Assembly: GCF_030418315.1 (NCBI RefSeq)
Contig: NZ_JAUHPV010000004.1
Span: 186,001 to 250,000, forward strand
Source of the DNA: Demequina zhanjiangensis
Lineage (GTDB): Bacteria; Actinomycetota; Actinomycetes; Actinomycetales; Demequinaceae
Direction of reading: 5' to 3'
Length of the DNA stretch: 64,000 bases
Shown here: piece after piece, positions 7,883-17,455 of the stretch
How positions within the stretch are numbered: the first letter of the stretch is position 1
Layout of the letters: each line of letters begins with the position of its first letter
Translations under genes and position numbers: made by a program
The notes under the pieces: generated by a model
Database searches by the model: none
The model's input: only the letters and a program-made list of their open reading frames with translations
Told to the model about the DNA's origin: nothing

Positions 7883-9192
7883 GCCCCACCTTCCAGGAGG
7901 TTCCGCCCCGGAACCAGACCACCGCGCTCCAGGAGCGGGTCGACCGCCTGCGCGCCTCCATGGAGTGGGCAGCCGACGCGATGCCCCGTGACGTGCGCGA
8001 CGAGGTCCGCGAGACCATCGGCCGCTGCGACGAGCGGCTCGAGCTCGGCGTCGACTGGACCATCGTGGCTCTCGCAGGCGGCACCGGCTCCGGCAAGTCC
8101 ACGCTGTTCAACGCGCTCACCGGGTCCGAGTTCGCCGTCCCCGGCGTCACCAGGCCCACCACCTCGCACGCGTCAGCCGCCGTCTACTCCGACGGCGCAG
8201 GCGCCCTGCTCGACTGGCTCGGAGTGCGCGAGGAGCACAGGTACCACGTGCCCAACCCGCCGCCCGAGCTCGCCGGGCTCGTGCTGCTCGACCTGCCCGA
8301 CCACGACTCCATCAACGGCGCCAACCGCGAGGTCGTGGACCGCGTCGTCCCCCTCGCCGACCTCCTCATCTGGGTGGTCGACCCGCAGAAGTACGCAGAC
8401 CACGCGCTCCACTCCGCCTACCTCCAGGTCGCGTCCGTCCACGGCCAGCCCTCGCTCGTCACGCTCAACCAGACCGACAGGCTCGCCGAGGGCGACGACT
8501 GGAAGATCGTCGAGGACCTCCAGCGGCTCATCGGCGAGGAGGGCCTGCTCGAGGTGCCCGTCATCCCGATCAGCGCCCGCACCGGCCGCGGCATCGACGG
8601 TCTCAAGGCCGAGCTCGAGGGCGCCGTCGAGTCGGGATCCATCGCCGCCGAGGCAGTGCGCGCCGACCTGGTCGCGTCCGGCAAGGCGCTTGCGCGTGCG
8701 CTCGCGAAGGACGCCGAGCCGACCCTGCCCGACAAGACCGAGATCATCGACGCGCTCGCACGGCTCGCCGGGGTCGACGCGCGCGCCCGCGCCGCAGGTG
8801 CCGTCGCCGCCGGACGCGCCAGCCAGGTGCCCGAGCTGACGCCGCTCGGACTCGCCTCCGTCGAGAGGGAGCGGCTCGACTGGATCGACGCCGCCACCGA
8901 CGGGCTCCCGCTCACCTGGAGGCATGTCCTCGCCGACACAGTCGCCAGCGGCGAGGAGCTCGCCGAGGCGCTCAACCGCGAGCTCGCCGCCGCCGAATGG
9001 CCCGACGTGGAACGCCCCTCAGGATGGAAGGCCCGCATGGCCAGGCCCGTGCGTGCCGCGGCCGCCTCCAAGGCCGTCACCGCCGTCGGGCACGACGCAG
9101 TGGGACGCGTGGTGCGGTCCGCGCTCGTCGAGCCGACCGTCCGGATCCACCTCGCCTACCGCAACCTCGACGAGCTGACGCAGCTCGACTGA
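7879..9192 (+). CDS. YfjP-like GTPase, partner of the preceding GTPase
   Basis: A 437-residue GTPase starting at GTG 7879, which overlaps the preceding TGA (GTGA). The G1 motif GGTGSGKSTLFNALTG is near residues 63-78, G3 is DLPDHDS, and G4 is a standard-looking LNQTD. The chain then continues as a helical region with a basic amphipathic stretch near residue 385. The frame is open well upstream of this GTG but has no supported start there. The coupling suggests a heteromeric pair, as with bacterial dynamin pairs; that is inference. An alternative ATG at 7960 would remove the N-terminal 27 residues. Confidence 0.7.
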   Translation: MSPTFQEVPPRNQTTALQERVDRLRASMEWAADAMPRDVRDEVRETIGRCDERLELGVDWTIVALAGGTGSGKSTLFNALTGSEFAVPGVTRPTTSHASAAVYSDGAGALLDWLGVREEHRYHVPNPPPELAGLVLLDLPDHDSINGANREVVDRVVPLADLLIWVVDPQKYADHALHSAYLQVASVHGQPSLVTLNQTDRLAEGDDWKIVEDLQRLIGEEGLLEVPVIPISARTGRGIDGLKAELEGAVESGSIAAEAVRADLVASGKALARALAKDAEPTLPDKTEIIDALARLAGVDARARAAGAVAAGRASQVPELTPLGLASVERERLDWIDAATDGLPLTWRHVLADTVASGEELAEALNRELAAAEWPDVERPSGWKARMARPVRAAAASKAVTAVGHDAVGRVVRSALVEPTVRIHLAYRNLDELTQLD

Positions 9193-9329
9193 GGCGCCTC
9201 ACCCGCGGCGTCCCCAGGCCGCGTGTCGCGCCGCGTCCTCCACCGGTCGCCAGGCGGCCGGGCACGCCACCCCTCCACCCGCCGACCCTGGTGCGCAGGC
9301 CGCACCGTGCGGCCCCGAAGGAGGACCGC

Positions 9330-9881
9330 ATGAACGACCTGACAGTCACCGTTACCGGATGGGTGGCCACCGAACCGAAGATCCACGTAGGCCCCAGCGG
9401 CGGCAGGATGTGCGCCTTCCGTGTCGCCTCGACCCCGCGCCGCTTCGACCGCAACGCAGGCGCATGGATCGACGGAGACACCGAGTGGTTCAGCGTGCGC
9501 GTGTTCCGCGGCGGAGCCATGACCGCCCACGAGTCCATCAAGAAGGGCCAGCCCGTCTTGGTCACCGGCCGTCTTCGCACCCACAGCTGGGAGGCCGCCG
9601 ACGGACCCCGAACCGACCTGCAGCTCGACGCCACCGCGCTCGGTCACGACCTGACGCGCGGTATGGCGTCGTTCACCCGAGCCATCGGTGACGCGACCCT
9701 GGGGTCAGAGGCGGACGGGAACGGTCCGTCGGCCGGCTCCCACTCCCGGGACGACGACGCCGCCGACGGCGCCGACGGTGCCGAGCCCGCGCAGGATGAC
9801 GACGCGGCGCTCGACGCCTCCGACCCGTGGGAGAGCGACCCCGCCGAACCCGTCGAGCCAGAGCTCGCCGACGCCCGCTGA
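9330..9881 (+). CDS. Single-stranded DNA-binding protein paralogue
   Basis: A 183-residue OB-fold protein. Residues 1-110 show the SSB core: TVTGWVATEPKI, MCAFRVASTPRRFDR, TEWFSVRVFRG, KKGQPVLVTGRL. The rest is a disordered Asp/Glu-rich tail. Classical SSB ends in an acidic tip with a terminal Pro-Phe that docks partner proteins; this one ends ELADAR, so the docking tip is missing. It starts at ATG 9330 behind a strong GAAGGAGG (9317-9324). Its position next to ettA, away from ribosomal genes, also suggests an accessory SSB rather than the replicative one. Confidence 0.82.
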   Translation: MNDLTVTVTGWVATEPKIHVGPSGGRMCAFRVASTPRRFDRNAGAWIDGDTEWFSVRVFRGGAMTAHESIKKGQPVLVTGRLRTHSWEAADGPRTDLQLDATALGHDLTRGMASFTRAIGDATLGSEADGNGPSAGSHSRDDDAADGADGAEPAQDDDAALDASDPWESDPAEPVEPELADAR

Positions 9882-9947
9882 GGCGCGATCCAGGGGCGAC
9901 CCGCTGGCGGCGGCCCTGCGCGGCTCGGACGAACCGCGCACCCCGCG

Positions 9948-9953
9948 TAGGCT
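9948..9953 (+). promoter_or_regulatory. -10 box TAGGCT upstream of ettA
   Basis: TAGGCT is placed to start a transcript near 9961, giving a leader of about 50 nt that contains the GGAG ribosome-binding site (10001-10004) of ettA. Confidence 0.45.
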
Positions 9954-10009
9954 AGGGGCGTCGACAGCGGGTCCCTCGCGGCCCGAAACCCACAAGTCTC
10001 GGAGCATCA

Positions 10010-11692
<1,683 letters not shown>

Positions 11693-11724
11693 GCGCCGGC
11701 GGCGACGCTGTCGCCGCCTTGTGA

Positions 11725-11760
11725 CGGGAGCCCCCGGCCGTGGACGGCCGGGGGCTCCCG
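11725..11760 (+). terminator. Terminator hairpin of ettA
   Basis: A perfect 16-bp stem, CGGGAGCCCCCGGCCG paired with its complement, encloses a TGGA loop. There is no T tract. It separates ettA from the repeat array that starts 31 bases later. Confidence 0.7.
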
Positions 11761-11790
11761 TGCGTTCCGGGTACATGCCAGTCGCGTTCC

Positions 11791-12077
11791 GGGTCGCTCA
11801 CCGCCGCTTTGCGGCGAGTTCGCACCGTTGCGGGTCGCTCACCGCCGCTTCCGCCCCCGCCAGCCGTGTCGCAGGTCGCTCACCGCCGCTTTGCGGCGAG
11901 TTCGCACCGTTCCGGGTCACTCACCGCCGCTTCCGCCCCCGCCAGTCGCGTCGCGGGTCACTCACCGCCGCTTCCGCCCCCGCCAGTCGCGTCGCGGGTC
12001 ACTCACCGCCGCTTCCGCCCCCGCCAGCCGTGTCGCGGGTCACTCACCGCCGCACGTGGGCGCGCAGGTGAGTGCTC
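11791..12077 (+). repeat. Left array: seven direct repeats of exactly 41 bp
   Basis: A core GGGTCRCTCACCGCCGCTT begins at 11791, 11832, 11873, 11914, 11955, 11996 and 12037, so the period is exactly 41 bp. The other 22 bp alternate between two conserved versions: TGCGGCGAGTTCGCACCGTT-CC type and CCGCCCCCGCCAGTCGCGTC-GC type. The last unit decays after the core and is closed by an inverted copy of part of the core (GGTGAGTG, 12067-12074). As 41 is not a multiple of 3, the open frames running through it are artefacts. The same core, inverted, forms a second array at 12.5 kb. Confidence 0.88.
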
Positions 12078-12106
12078 CCGGAGGCACTTCCTCGTCGCGC
12101 TCGCAG

Positions 12107-12112
12107 TACGGT
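12107..12112 (+). promoter_or_regulatory. Leaderless -10 box TACGGT
   Basis: TACGGT lies 6 nt before the ATG at 12119 and there is no Shine-Dalgarno sequence, so the small membrane-protein mRNA is likely leaderless. Confidence 0.6.
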
Positions 12113-12118
12113 GATCGG

Positions 12119-12418
12119 ATGAGCGGGAACGTAGCCTTCGCGTCGGTGCTTCACCACGTCGTCCCGTTGAGCGGCGGCACGATCGAGGACGCCTCCGACC
12201 CGGGGCTGCTCCCGGTCATCGCCGCGATCGCGATCGGTCTGCCGATGGTTGGCGTGCTCGTGTTCTTCTTCTGGGTCAAGATCCGCGATCGCGACGACCC
12301 CTCAGGTCCGGTGCTGCGTCCGAGCGTGAAGGACCTTGACGACGAGGAGTCTGACGGACTCGATGCCGGCGGTTCTGGGACGGATGAGCCGGGCGAGGGG
12401 AGCGGAGGCGCGCGCTGA
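12119..12418 (+). CDS. Small single-pass membrane protein of unknown function
   Basis: A 99-residue protein with a short extracytoplasmic N-terminus, one clear membrane helix (about residues 30-52, LLPVIAAIAIGLPMVGVLVFFFW), and an acidic, Gly/Ser-rich cytoplasmic tail after KIRDRDD. I do not recognise a family. The ATG at 12119 is chosen because of the TACGGT box 6 nt upstream; the longer open frame before it only runs through the repeat array. The gene sits alone between the two inverted 41-bp arrays. Confidence 0.6.
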   Translation: MSGNVAFASVLHHVVPLSGGTIEDASDPGLLPVIAAIAIGLPMVGVLVFFFWVKIRDRDDPSGPVLRPSVKDLDDEESDGLDAGGSGTDEPGEGSGGAR

Positions 12419-12516
12419 TCGGGGAGGCGGGCACTGAGCTACCCGCCAGATGCGCCCACGGTTCACGAGGGGCAGTCTTCCACCCCAAACTGAGGGTCCC
12501 GCGCGCATTGTTGCTT

Positions 12517-12762
12517 CAGGAGTGGCGGTGAGTGACCCGGAAGCGCGCGAACAGGCCGGAAAGCGACGGTGAGTGACCCCGAAGCGCGCGAAGCGGCCGG
12601 AAAGCGACGGTGAGCGACCCGCAACCGCGCCAACGGGCCCAGGAGTGGCGGTGGGTGACCCGGATCCGCGCCAACGGGCCCAGAAGCGACGGTGAGTGAC
12701 CCGGATCCGCGCGAACAGGCCGAGAAGCGACGGTGAGTGACCCGGAACCGTGCGGCAGCCAG
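12517..12762 (-). repeat. Right array: six repeats of exactly 41 bp, inverted relative to the left array
   Basis: On the + strand the core CGGTGAGTGACCC (one copy each with GTGAGCGACCC and GTGGGTGACCC) begins at 12526, 12567, 12608, 12649, 12690 and 12731, again a strict 41-bp period. It is preceded by AAGCGA or GAGTGG, which mirrors the CCGCTT of the left array. The spacer part is a different sequence (GGATCCGCGCCAACGGGCC type). The core is the reverse complement of the left-array core, so the two arrays face each other around the 12119-12418 gene. Confidence 0.88.
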
Positions 12763-12775
12763 GTACCCGGACGCA

Positions 12776-12809
12776 ACGAGGCCCCGGGGCGGATGCCCCG
12801 GGGCCTCGT
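12776..12809 (-). terminator. Terminator hairpin after the betaine-binding protein gene
   Basis: A perfect 15-bp stem, ACGAGGCCCCGGGGC and its complement, encloses the loop GGAT. It lies 32 bases beyond the stop of the minus-strand binding-protein gene. Confidence 0.7.
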
Positions 12810-12841
12810 GAGGTTCGACGCGTCAGCGTCGAGAGTGAGAC

Positions 12842-13753
12842 TTACGCGGTGAGCGAGTCGACCCACTCCTGGTTGTCAGCGATGAACTCGGCGACGATCT
12901 CCGGGTACTCCGACTCGCCCGAGGCCGCGTTGAGGCGGTTCTCAAGGTCGTACAGGAGGTCCGACTCCATGGTGAAGCCGGCCATCCACTCGTTCACGTC
13001 CGCGAACTCGTCCGCGAAGCCGTTGCGCGAGTAGGTGTAGATCGACTCGGCGTCACCGAGGATGCCCTCGGGGTCCTCAAGGTTCTTGATGTCGTAGGCG
13101 CCGTAGGCCCAGTGCGGCTCCCACAGCGTCACGACGATGTTCTCGCCGTCCGCCATCGCGGAGTCGAGCTCGGCGAGCATGGCCGGGGTGGACGAGGTGA
13201 TGAAGTCCATGCCCTCGAGGCCGTAGGTCGGGATGCCGTTCTCGACGGCCGCGGTGAGGCCCGCGCCCGGCTCGATGCCGACGATGCGGTTTTCGAACTC
13301 GTCCGCGTTGGCGGCGAGGTCGGCGAGCGAGTCGATCGGGGCGTCGGCGTTGACCGCGACGGTCAGGGCGGCGCTGTCGAACCAGGCGCCGACCTCGGTG
13401 ATGTCGTCACCGAACTCCTCGAGGTACGAGGCGTGGGTGCCGGGCAGCCAGACGTCGGTCACCAGGTCGTAGTCGCCGTCGGCGAGCGCCTGGAAGGTGA
13501 CGGCCGGGTCCGCGTACTCGAGGGTGACGTCGTAGCCCTTGTCCTCAAGGATGGCCTCCCACAGCAGCGACGAGGCAACCGACTCGTCCCAGCCGTTGAA
13601 GACGCCGAAGGTGATCTCACCGCCGGCCATGGCCTCGTCGGAGCCCGACGTGGCGGCAGCGGTGGTGTCCGTGTCCTCCGAGGAGGAGCAGCCGGCGAGC
13701 ACGAGGCCCGCAGCAGCGGTGACGGCGAGAGGCGCGAACTTGCGCATCTTCAT
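12842..13753 (-). CDS. Glycine betaine/proline ABC transporter substrate-binding lipoprotein
   Basis: A 303-residue OpuAC/ProX-type protein that captures quaternary ammonium osmolytes outside the cell. The N-terminus is a lipoprotein signal, with the LAGC lipobox around residue 22. The mature part carries family segments ITFGVFNGWDES, YDLVTDVWLPGTH and the Trp-rich LWEPHWAY expected to build the aromatic cage for the trimethylammonium group. The start at 13753 (MKMRKF) follows AAAGGAC; a second ATG two codons on is also possible. It is the last gene of a proV-proW-binding protein operon, 151 nt after the permease with a hairpin between. Confidence 0.9.
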   Translation of the reverse strand: MKMRKFAPLAVTAAAGLVLAGCSSSEDTDTTAAATSGSDEAMAGGEITFGVFNGWDESVASSLLWEAILEDKGYDVTLEYADPAVTFQALADGDYDLVTDVWLPGTHASYLEEFGDDITEVGAWFDSAALTVAVNADAPIDSLADLAANADEFENRIVGIEPGAGLTAAVENGIPTYGLEGMDFITSSTPAMLAELDSAMADGENIVVTLWEPHWAYGAYDIKNLEDPEGILGDAESIYTYSRNGFADEFADVNEWMAGFTMESDLLYDLENRLNAASGESEYPEIVAEFIADNQEWVDSLTA

Positions 13754-13832
13754 GATGAGTGTCCTTTCCCAACGAGGGGTGTCTCCCCACGTCGTGAGCA
13801 CCGGTTCCGCCCATCGGTCGGGGCGGGGTGCG

Positions 13833-13854
13833 CGCGGCTCCCTCAGAAGCCGCG
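13833..13854 (-). promoter_or_regulatory. Intercistronic hairpin between permease and binding-protein genes
   Basis: Arms CGCGGCT (13833-13839) and AGCCGCG (13848-13854) form a 7-bp stem in the 151-nt gap. Such hairpins can stabilise or partially separate mRNA so that the binding protein is made in excess. That role here is inference. Confidence 0.35.
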
Positions 13855-13904
13855 AGGTCTGTGTGGTGTTGTGTGTCAGATGGCGCACAGGGTGCGCCGG
13901 GGGA

Positions 13905-14858
13905 TCAGCGTCCGGGCTGCCGGCGGTTGCCGGAGTTCTCGGCGAGGATCTGCTCGGTGGTCTTGCCCGAGTGGTCCTCGACCGGGTTGCCCTTCGGCGC
14001 GTAGCGCTCCTTGATCTTGCGGATCAGGTGCGTGCCGCGCTTCATGCCGAACGCGCCGGTGAAGCGGTCCAGGATGATCGCGAGGATCACGACGGAGATA
14101 CCGGCCTCGGCACCGATCGCGATGTCGAGCGCGCTGACCGCACGGGCCACCTGGCCACCGAGTCCGCCCGCGCCGACCATTCCGGCGATGACGACCATCG
14201 ACAGCGAGAGCATGATGACCTGGTTGACGCCGGCCATGATCGACGGCATCGCCAGCGGAACCTGGATCTGACGGAGGATGCGTCGCGGCGAGGCGCCGAA
14301 CGCCTGGCCGGCCTCGACGACCTCCTTGTCCACGCCCTTGATGCCGAGCTCGGTGAGGCGGACGCCGGGCGCGATCGAGAACAGCACGGTCGCGAAGATG
14401 CCGGGGGCCACGCCGACGCCGAAGAAGGCGATCGCGGGGATCAGGTAGACGAATGCGGGCATCGTCTGCAGGAAGTCCATGATGGGCTTCACGATGTTGG
14501 AGACGTGCTTGTTGCGCGCGGCCCAGATGCCCAGCGGGATGCCGAGCAGGAGGGCGAGGAACGCGGCGACGATCACCAGGGACAGGGAGTCCATGGCGTT
14601 CTCCCACTGGTCCACGCCGATGATGAAGGTGAGGCCGAGTGCGGTGCCGACGGCGAACCTCCATCCGCGTGCGAGAAGTGCGAGCAGGGCGAGCACGACG
14701 ATGACGGCGATCGCCGGCGGGGTGCTGAAGACGTAGCCGACGGCGTCGTAGAGCATGGTCCACAGGTCGCCGAGGAAGGTGAGGAGCCAGTCGAGGTTCG
14801 CCTCGACCCAGTCCACTGCAGTCTCAACCCATGCACCGAAGGGGATGCGGAAATCCAT
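13905..14858 (-). CDS. Glycine betaine/proline ABC transporter permease
   Basis: A 317-residue ProW/OpuAB-type permease. A long N-terminal segment with membrane helices is followed by the BPD_transp_1 core. The EAA-type loop that contacts the ATPase reads EVVEAGQAFGASPRRILRQI (about residues 199-218). The upstream ATPase stop overlaps here as GTGATG. The ATG at 14858 has AAGGAGG at optimal distance and is preferred; GTG 14861 would add one residue. The C-terminus after residue 290 is hydrophilic. Confidence 0.9.
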   Translation of the reverse strand: MDFRIPFGAWVETAVDWVEANLDWLLTFLGDLWTMLYDAVGYVFSTPPAIAVIVVLALLALLARGWRFAVGTALGLTFIIGVDQWENAMDSLSLVIVAAFLALLLGIPLGIWAARNKHVSNIVKPIMDFLQTMPAFVYLIPAIAFFGVGVAPGIFATVLFSIAPGVRLTELGIKGVDKEVVEAGQAFGASPRRILRQIQVPLAMPSIMAGVNQVIMLSLSMVVIAGMVGAGGLGGQVARAVSALDIAIGAEAGISVVILAIILDRFTGAFGMKRGTHLIRKIKERYAPKGNPVEDHSGKTTEQILAENSGNRRQPGR

Positions 14859-16153
14859 CACTGCACCTCCTTCGCGTCGATGGAACCTGAGTCGACGGCG
14901 GCCTCCAGGGCCTGGTCGACCACGTCGGTGGGCAGCGGGTCAGGCCGTGCGCCGGCCTGGATCGCGCCGTCGGCCTCGCCGCCGAGGGCGGAGAGGAGGG
15001 TCACGCGGGGGATGACGCCGACGAGGCGTCCGCGGTCGTCGGTGACGGCGAGCGGCAGCTGCGACTCGACGACGGGGATGAAGAGGTCGGCGAGCGAGGT
15101 GTCCTTGGACACGGCGCCGTGGTCCTCGCTGATGATGCTCTCGAGGCTCGTGACACCCTTGCGGACCAGGTCCAGCGCGGCGCGGTCGGTGATCCAGCCG
15201 ACGAGCGTGCGGTCGCGCTTGGTCACGTAGATGGCGCTGAGCTGCTCGTCGCGCATGATCTTGAGCGCGGTGTGGGGGCCGGACGTCGGGTAGACCGACG
15301 CGCGCGGCTTGCGCATGACGGACTCGGCCGTGAGGACGCGGGTGCGGTCCACGTCGGCGACGAACTGCTCGACGTAGTCGTTCGCCGGGTCCGTGAGGAT
15401 GTCCTCAGGGGTGCCGATCTGCACGATGCGGCCGTCGCGCATGACTGCGATGCGGTCGCCGAGGAACATGGCCTCGTTCAGGTCGTGCGTGATGAAGATG
15501 ATGGTCTTGCCGAGCGAGGACTGGAGCTCGAGGAGCTGCTCCTGCATCTCGCGGCGGATCAGCGGGTCGAGCGCGGAGAACGCCTCGTCCATGAGGAGCA
15601 CATCGGTGTCCGCGGCGAGCGCGCGGGCGAGGCCGACACGCTGCTGCATTCCGCCGGAGAGCTCGCTGGGAAGCTTCTCCTCCCAGCCGCCGAGGCCGAC
15701 GATCTCGGTGACCTCGCGGGCCTTGGCCTCGCGGTCGGCCTTCGTCATGCCCTGGATCTCAAGACCGTAGGCGACGTTGTCGAGCACGGTGCGGTGGGGG
15801 AGCAGCGCGAAGTGCTGGAAGACCATCGACACGCGCTTGCGGCGGATGTCGCGGAGCTTCTTCGCCGGGATGTCGGTGATGGTGTCATCGCCGATCTCGA
15901 CGGTGCCCGAGGTCACGTCGTGCAGGCCGTTGAGCATGCGGATCAGCGTCGACTTGCCAGAGCCGGACAGGCCCATGACGACGAAGATCTCGCCGCGCTT
16001 GACCTCGAAGGAGGCGTCGATCACGGCTGCGGTCGTGCCCGAGCCGAGCTCGGTGCGGTCGGTGCCGTTGCGCAGTCGCGACACGGCTTGGTCAGCATGC
16101 TTGCCGAAGACCTTGAACAGTCCCTCAGCTCGCAGGGCGATGCTGTCGTTCAC
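14858..16153 (-). CDS. Glycine betaine/proline ABC transporter ATPase with CBS domains
   Basis: A 431-residue ProV/OpuAA-type ATPase. Walker A is GLSGSGKST, the Q-loop is FQHFALLPHRTV, the signature is LSGGMQQRVGLARAL, and Walker B is VLLMDEAFSALDP. Two CBS modules follow from about residue 290, ending in a short acidic tail. In OpuA, CBS domains sense ionic strength or cyclic-di-AMP and gate transport. The GTG at 16153 is chosen because of the GAGGA just upstream and because the family N-terminus begins there. It is the first gene of the operon and has a leader of about 240 nt full of hairpins. Confidence 0.9.
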   Translation of the reverse strand: MNDSIALRAEGLFKVFGKHADQAVSRLRNGTDRTELGSGTTAAVIDASFEVKRGEIFVVMGLSGSGKSTLIRMLNGLHDVTSGTVEIGDDTITDIPAKKLRDIRRKRVSMVFQHFALLPHRTVLDNVAYGLEIQGMTKADREAKAREVTEIVGLGGWEEKLPSELSGGMQQRVGLARALAADTDVLLMDEAFSALDPLIRREMQEQLLELQSSLGKTIIFITHDLNEAMFLGDRIAVMRDGRIVQIGTPEDILTDPANDYVEQFVADVDRTRVLTAESVMRKPRASVYPTSGPHTALKIMRDEQLSAIYVTKRDRTLVGWITDRAALDLVRKGVTSLESIISEDHGAVSKDTSLADLFIPVVESQLPLAVTDDRGRLVGVIPRVTLLSALGGEADGAIQAGARPDPLPTDVVDQALEAAVDSGSIDAKEVQ

Positions 16154-16440
16154 AGATTCGTCCTCATATGTCCGCGCACGAAGACGCGGAGGAGTCTCCT
16201 CGCGGTCCGGGCACTCGCGTCTGGATCGGGACGCTGATGCGCCCGCACGATCCCGTGCGGCACTCGCCGGGTGGCGGCGCCGGACACGCAGTGCCATACG
16301 TCCCGAGACAGGGGAGTCTCGGCCCGCGGACCTGGGTTTCATTGACCCGTGGGAGCCCATCTCAGAGACAGGCCCACGCCACGGATCCTTAACGACCGTA
16401 GCAACCGAGAAGAAGGCGAATCAATTCCGTTACCAAGTTG
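16154..16440 (-). promoter_or_regulatory. Long structured leader and putative promoter of the betaine operon
   Basis: Reading on the minus strand, TTGATT, 18 nt, TACGGT near 16422-16393 is a possible promoter, leaving a 5' leader of roughly 230 nt. It contains hairpins at 16348-16378 (CGTGGG/CCCACG), 16334-16348 (GGGT/ACCC, sharing bases with the first, so mutually exclusive), 16303-16322 (CCGAGAC/GTCTCGG) and 16243-16260 (CCGCACG/CGTGCGG with ATCC loop). I could not match it to a known riboswitch. The rest of the gap up to 16519 shows nothing further. Confidence 0.4.
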
Positions 16441-16519
16441 TGACTGTTCCGAGGGGAGCGTGTGACCCGGGATATCGCCTGGTATATCGGGAGCAAAACC
16501 GGGTGTCACCCCTGGCAGG

Positions 16520-17392
16520 TCACATGCGGACCATGCCCTCCTGGGCGACGGTAGCGACGAGTCTTCCGTCCTCGGCGAAGACCCACGCGCCGGCGAGCCC
16601 GCGGCCTCCCTGGGCCGTCGGAGCGTCCTGGACGTAGAGCAGCCACTCGTCGGCACGGGCCGGACGGTGCCACCACATCGCGTGGTCGAGGCTCGCGAAC
16701 GAGATGTCTCGGGTGGCCCACGACGCACCATGGCGGCGCAGGATCGGTTCGAGGATGATCTGGTCCGAGGCGAAGGCGAGCAGCGCGCGGTGGGTGAGGT
16801 CGGAGACGTCGACGGCGGTGCGGGCGCGCACCCAGGTGGACTGGTAGGCGCGGGGCTGCGAGTCGGGCTTGAGGAAGATCGGGCCCTCGACCTGGCGCAC
16901 GTCGAAGGGTGCGCGCTCGAGCCAGAAGTCGGCTGTGGGGTGGCCGGCGAGGGGCCGGAAGAAGTCGACGCCGGACGGAAGGTCGCCGGGCGCGGGGACC
17001 TCGGGCATCGTGACCTGGTGCTCGGGGCCGTCCTGGTCCAGCTGGAACGACGCGATCATCGACAGGATCGGCACGCCCTCCTGGATCGCGTGGGTGCGTC
17101 GCGCGGAGAACGAGCGTCCGTCGCGCAGCACCTCCACCTCGAAGTCGATCGGCTTGGAGGCGTCGCCGGGGCGCAGGAAGTACCCGTGCATGGAGTGGAC
17201 CGGGCGGTCCTCGTCGACGGTGAGGCCGGCGGCCATGATGGCCTGGCCGAGCACCTGGCCGCCGAAGACGCGGCCCCCAGGCATGGGCAGGGACTGTCCG
17301 GTGAAGCTGGTGTCGCCGTCGCGGTGCAGGTCCAGTGCGGCGAGACCGGAGGCGACCGCCGCCTCGGCCCACGTGTCGGTGGAGTGAGTCAT
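16520..17392 (-). CDS. tesB: Acyl-CoA thioesterase II, TesB family
   Basis: A 290-residue double hot-dog thioesterase that hydrolyses acyl-CoA to fatty acid and CoA. The first half contains the family segments RVFGGQVLGQAIMAA and VHSMHGYFLRPGD, and the second half contains ISFASLDHAMWWHRP and a C-terminal AQEGMVR motif. The length matches E. coli TesB (286). A GATAGT box lies 9 nt upstream of the ATG, so the mRNA leader is at most a few bases. The globin and MscS genes precede it on the same strand, 63 nt away. Confidence 0.9.
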   Translation of the reverse strand: MTHSTDTWAEAAVASGLAALDLHRDGDTSFTGQSLPMPGGRVFGGQVLGQAIMAAGLTVDEDRPVHSMHGYFLRPGDASKPIDFEVEVLRDGRSFSARRTHAIQEGVPILSMIASFQLDQDGPEHQVTMPEVPAPGDLPSGVDFFRPLAGHPTADFWLERAPFDVRQVEGPIFLKPDSQPRAYQSTWVRARTAVDVSDLTHRALLAFASDQIILEPILRRHGASWATRDISFASLDHAMWWHRPARADEWLLYVQDAPTAQGGRGLAGAWVFAEDGRLVATVAQEGMVRM

Positions 17393-17455
17393 GGGTCCGA
17401 GACTATCCGCAGGTGCCGAAGGTTTCCGGTCCGGCGAGCTTCAGCGCGGGGCGTC

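Noticed and set aside
11760-12118. Overlapping open frames encoding near-identical VTHRR/VAHRR-type peptides through the left array (and similar ones through the right array).
   Set aside because: The 41-bp period shifts the reading frame at each unit, so the same peptide appears in several frames; there is no start signal and the arrays are better read as DNA repeats.
11791-12762. CRISPR-like look of the short regular repeats.
   Set aside because: The segments between cores are themselves conserved rather than unique, the cores are imperfect, and there are no cas genes.
16154-16440. Cyclic-di-AMP (ydaO) riboswitch upstream of the betaine operon.
   Set aside because: The expected conserved GGGUGAA-like and CCCGACAGCU-like segments were not found; kept only as an unclassified structured leader.
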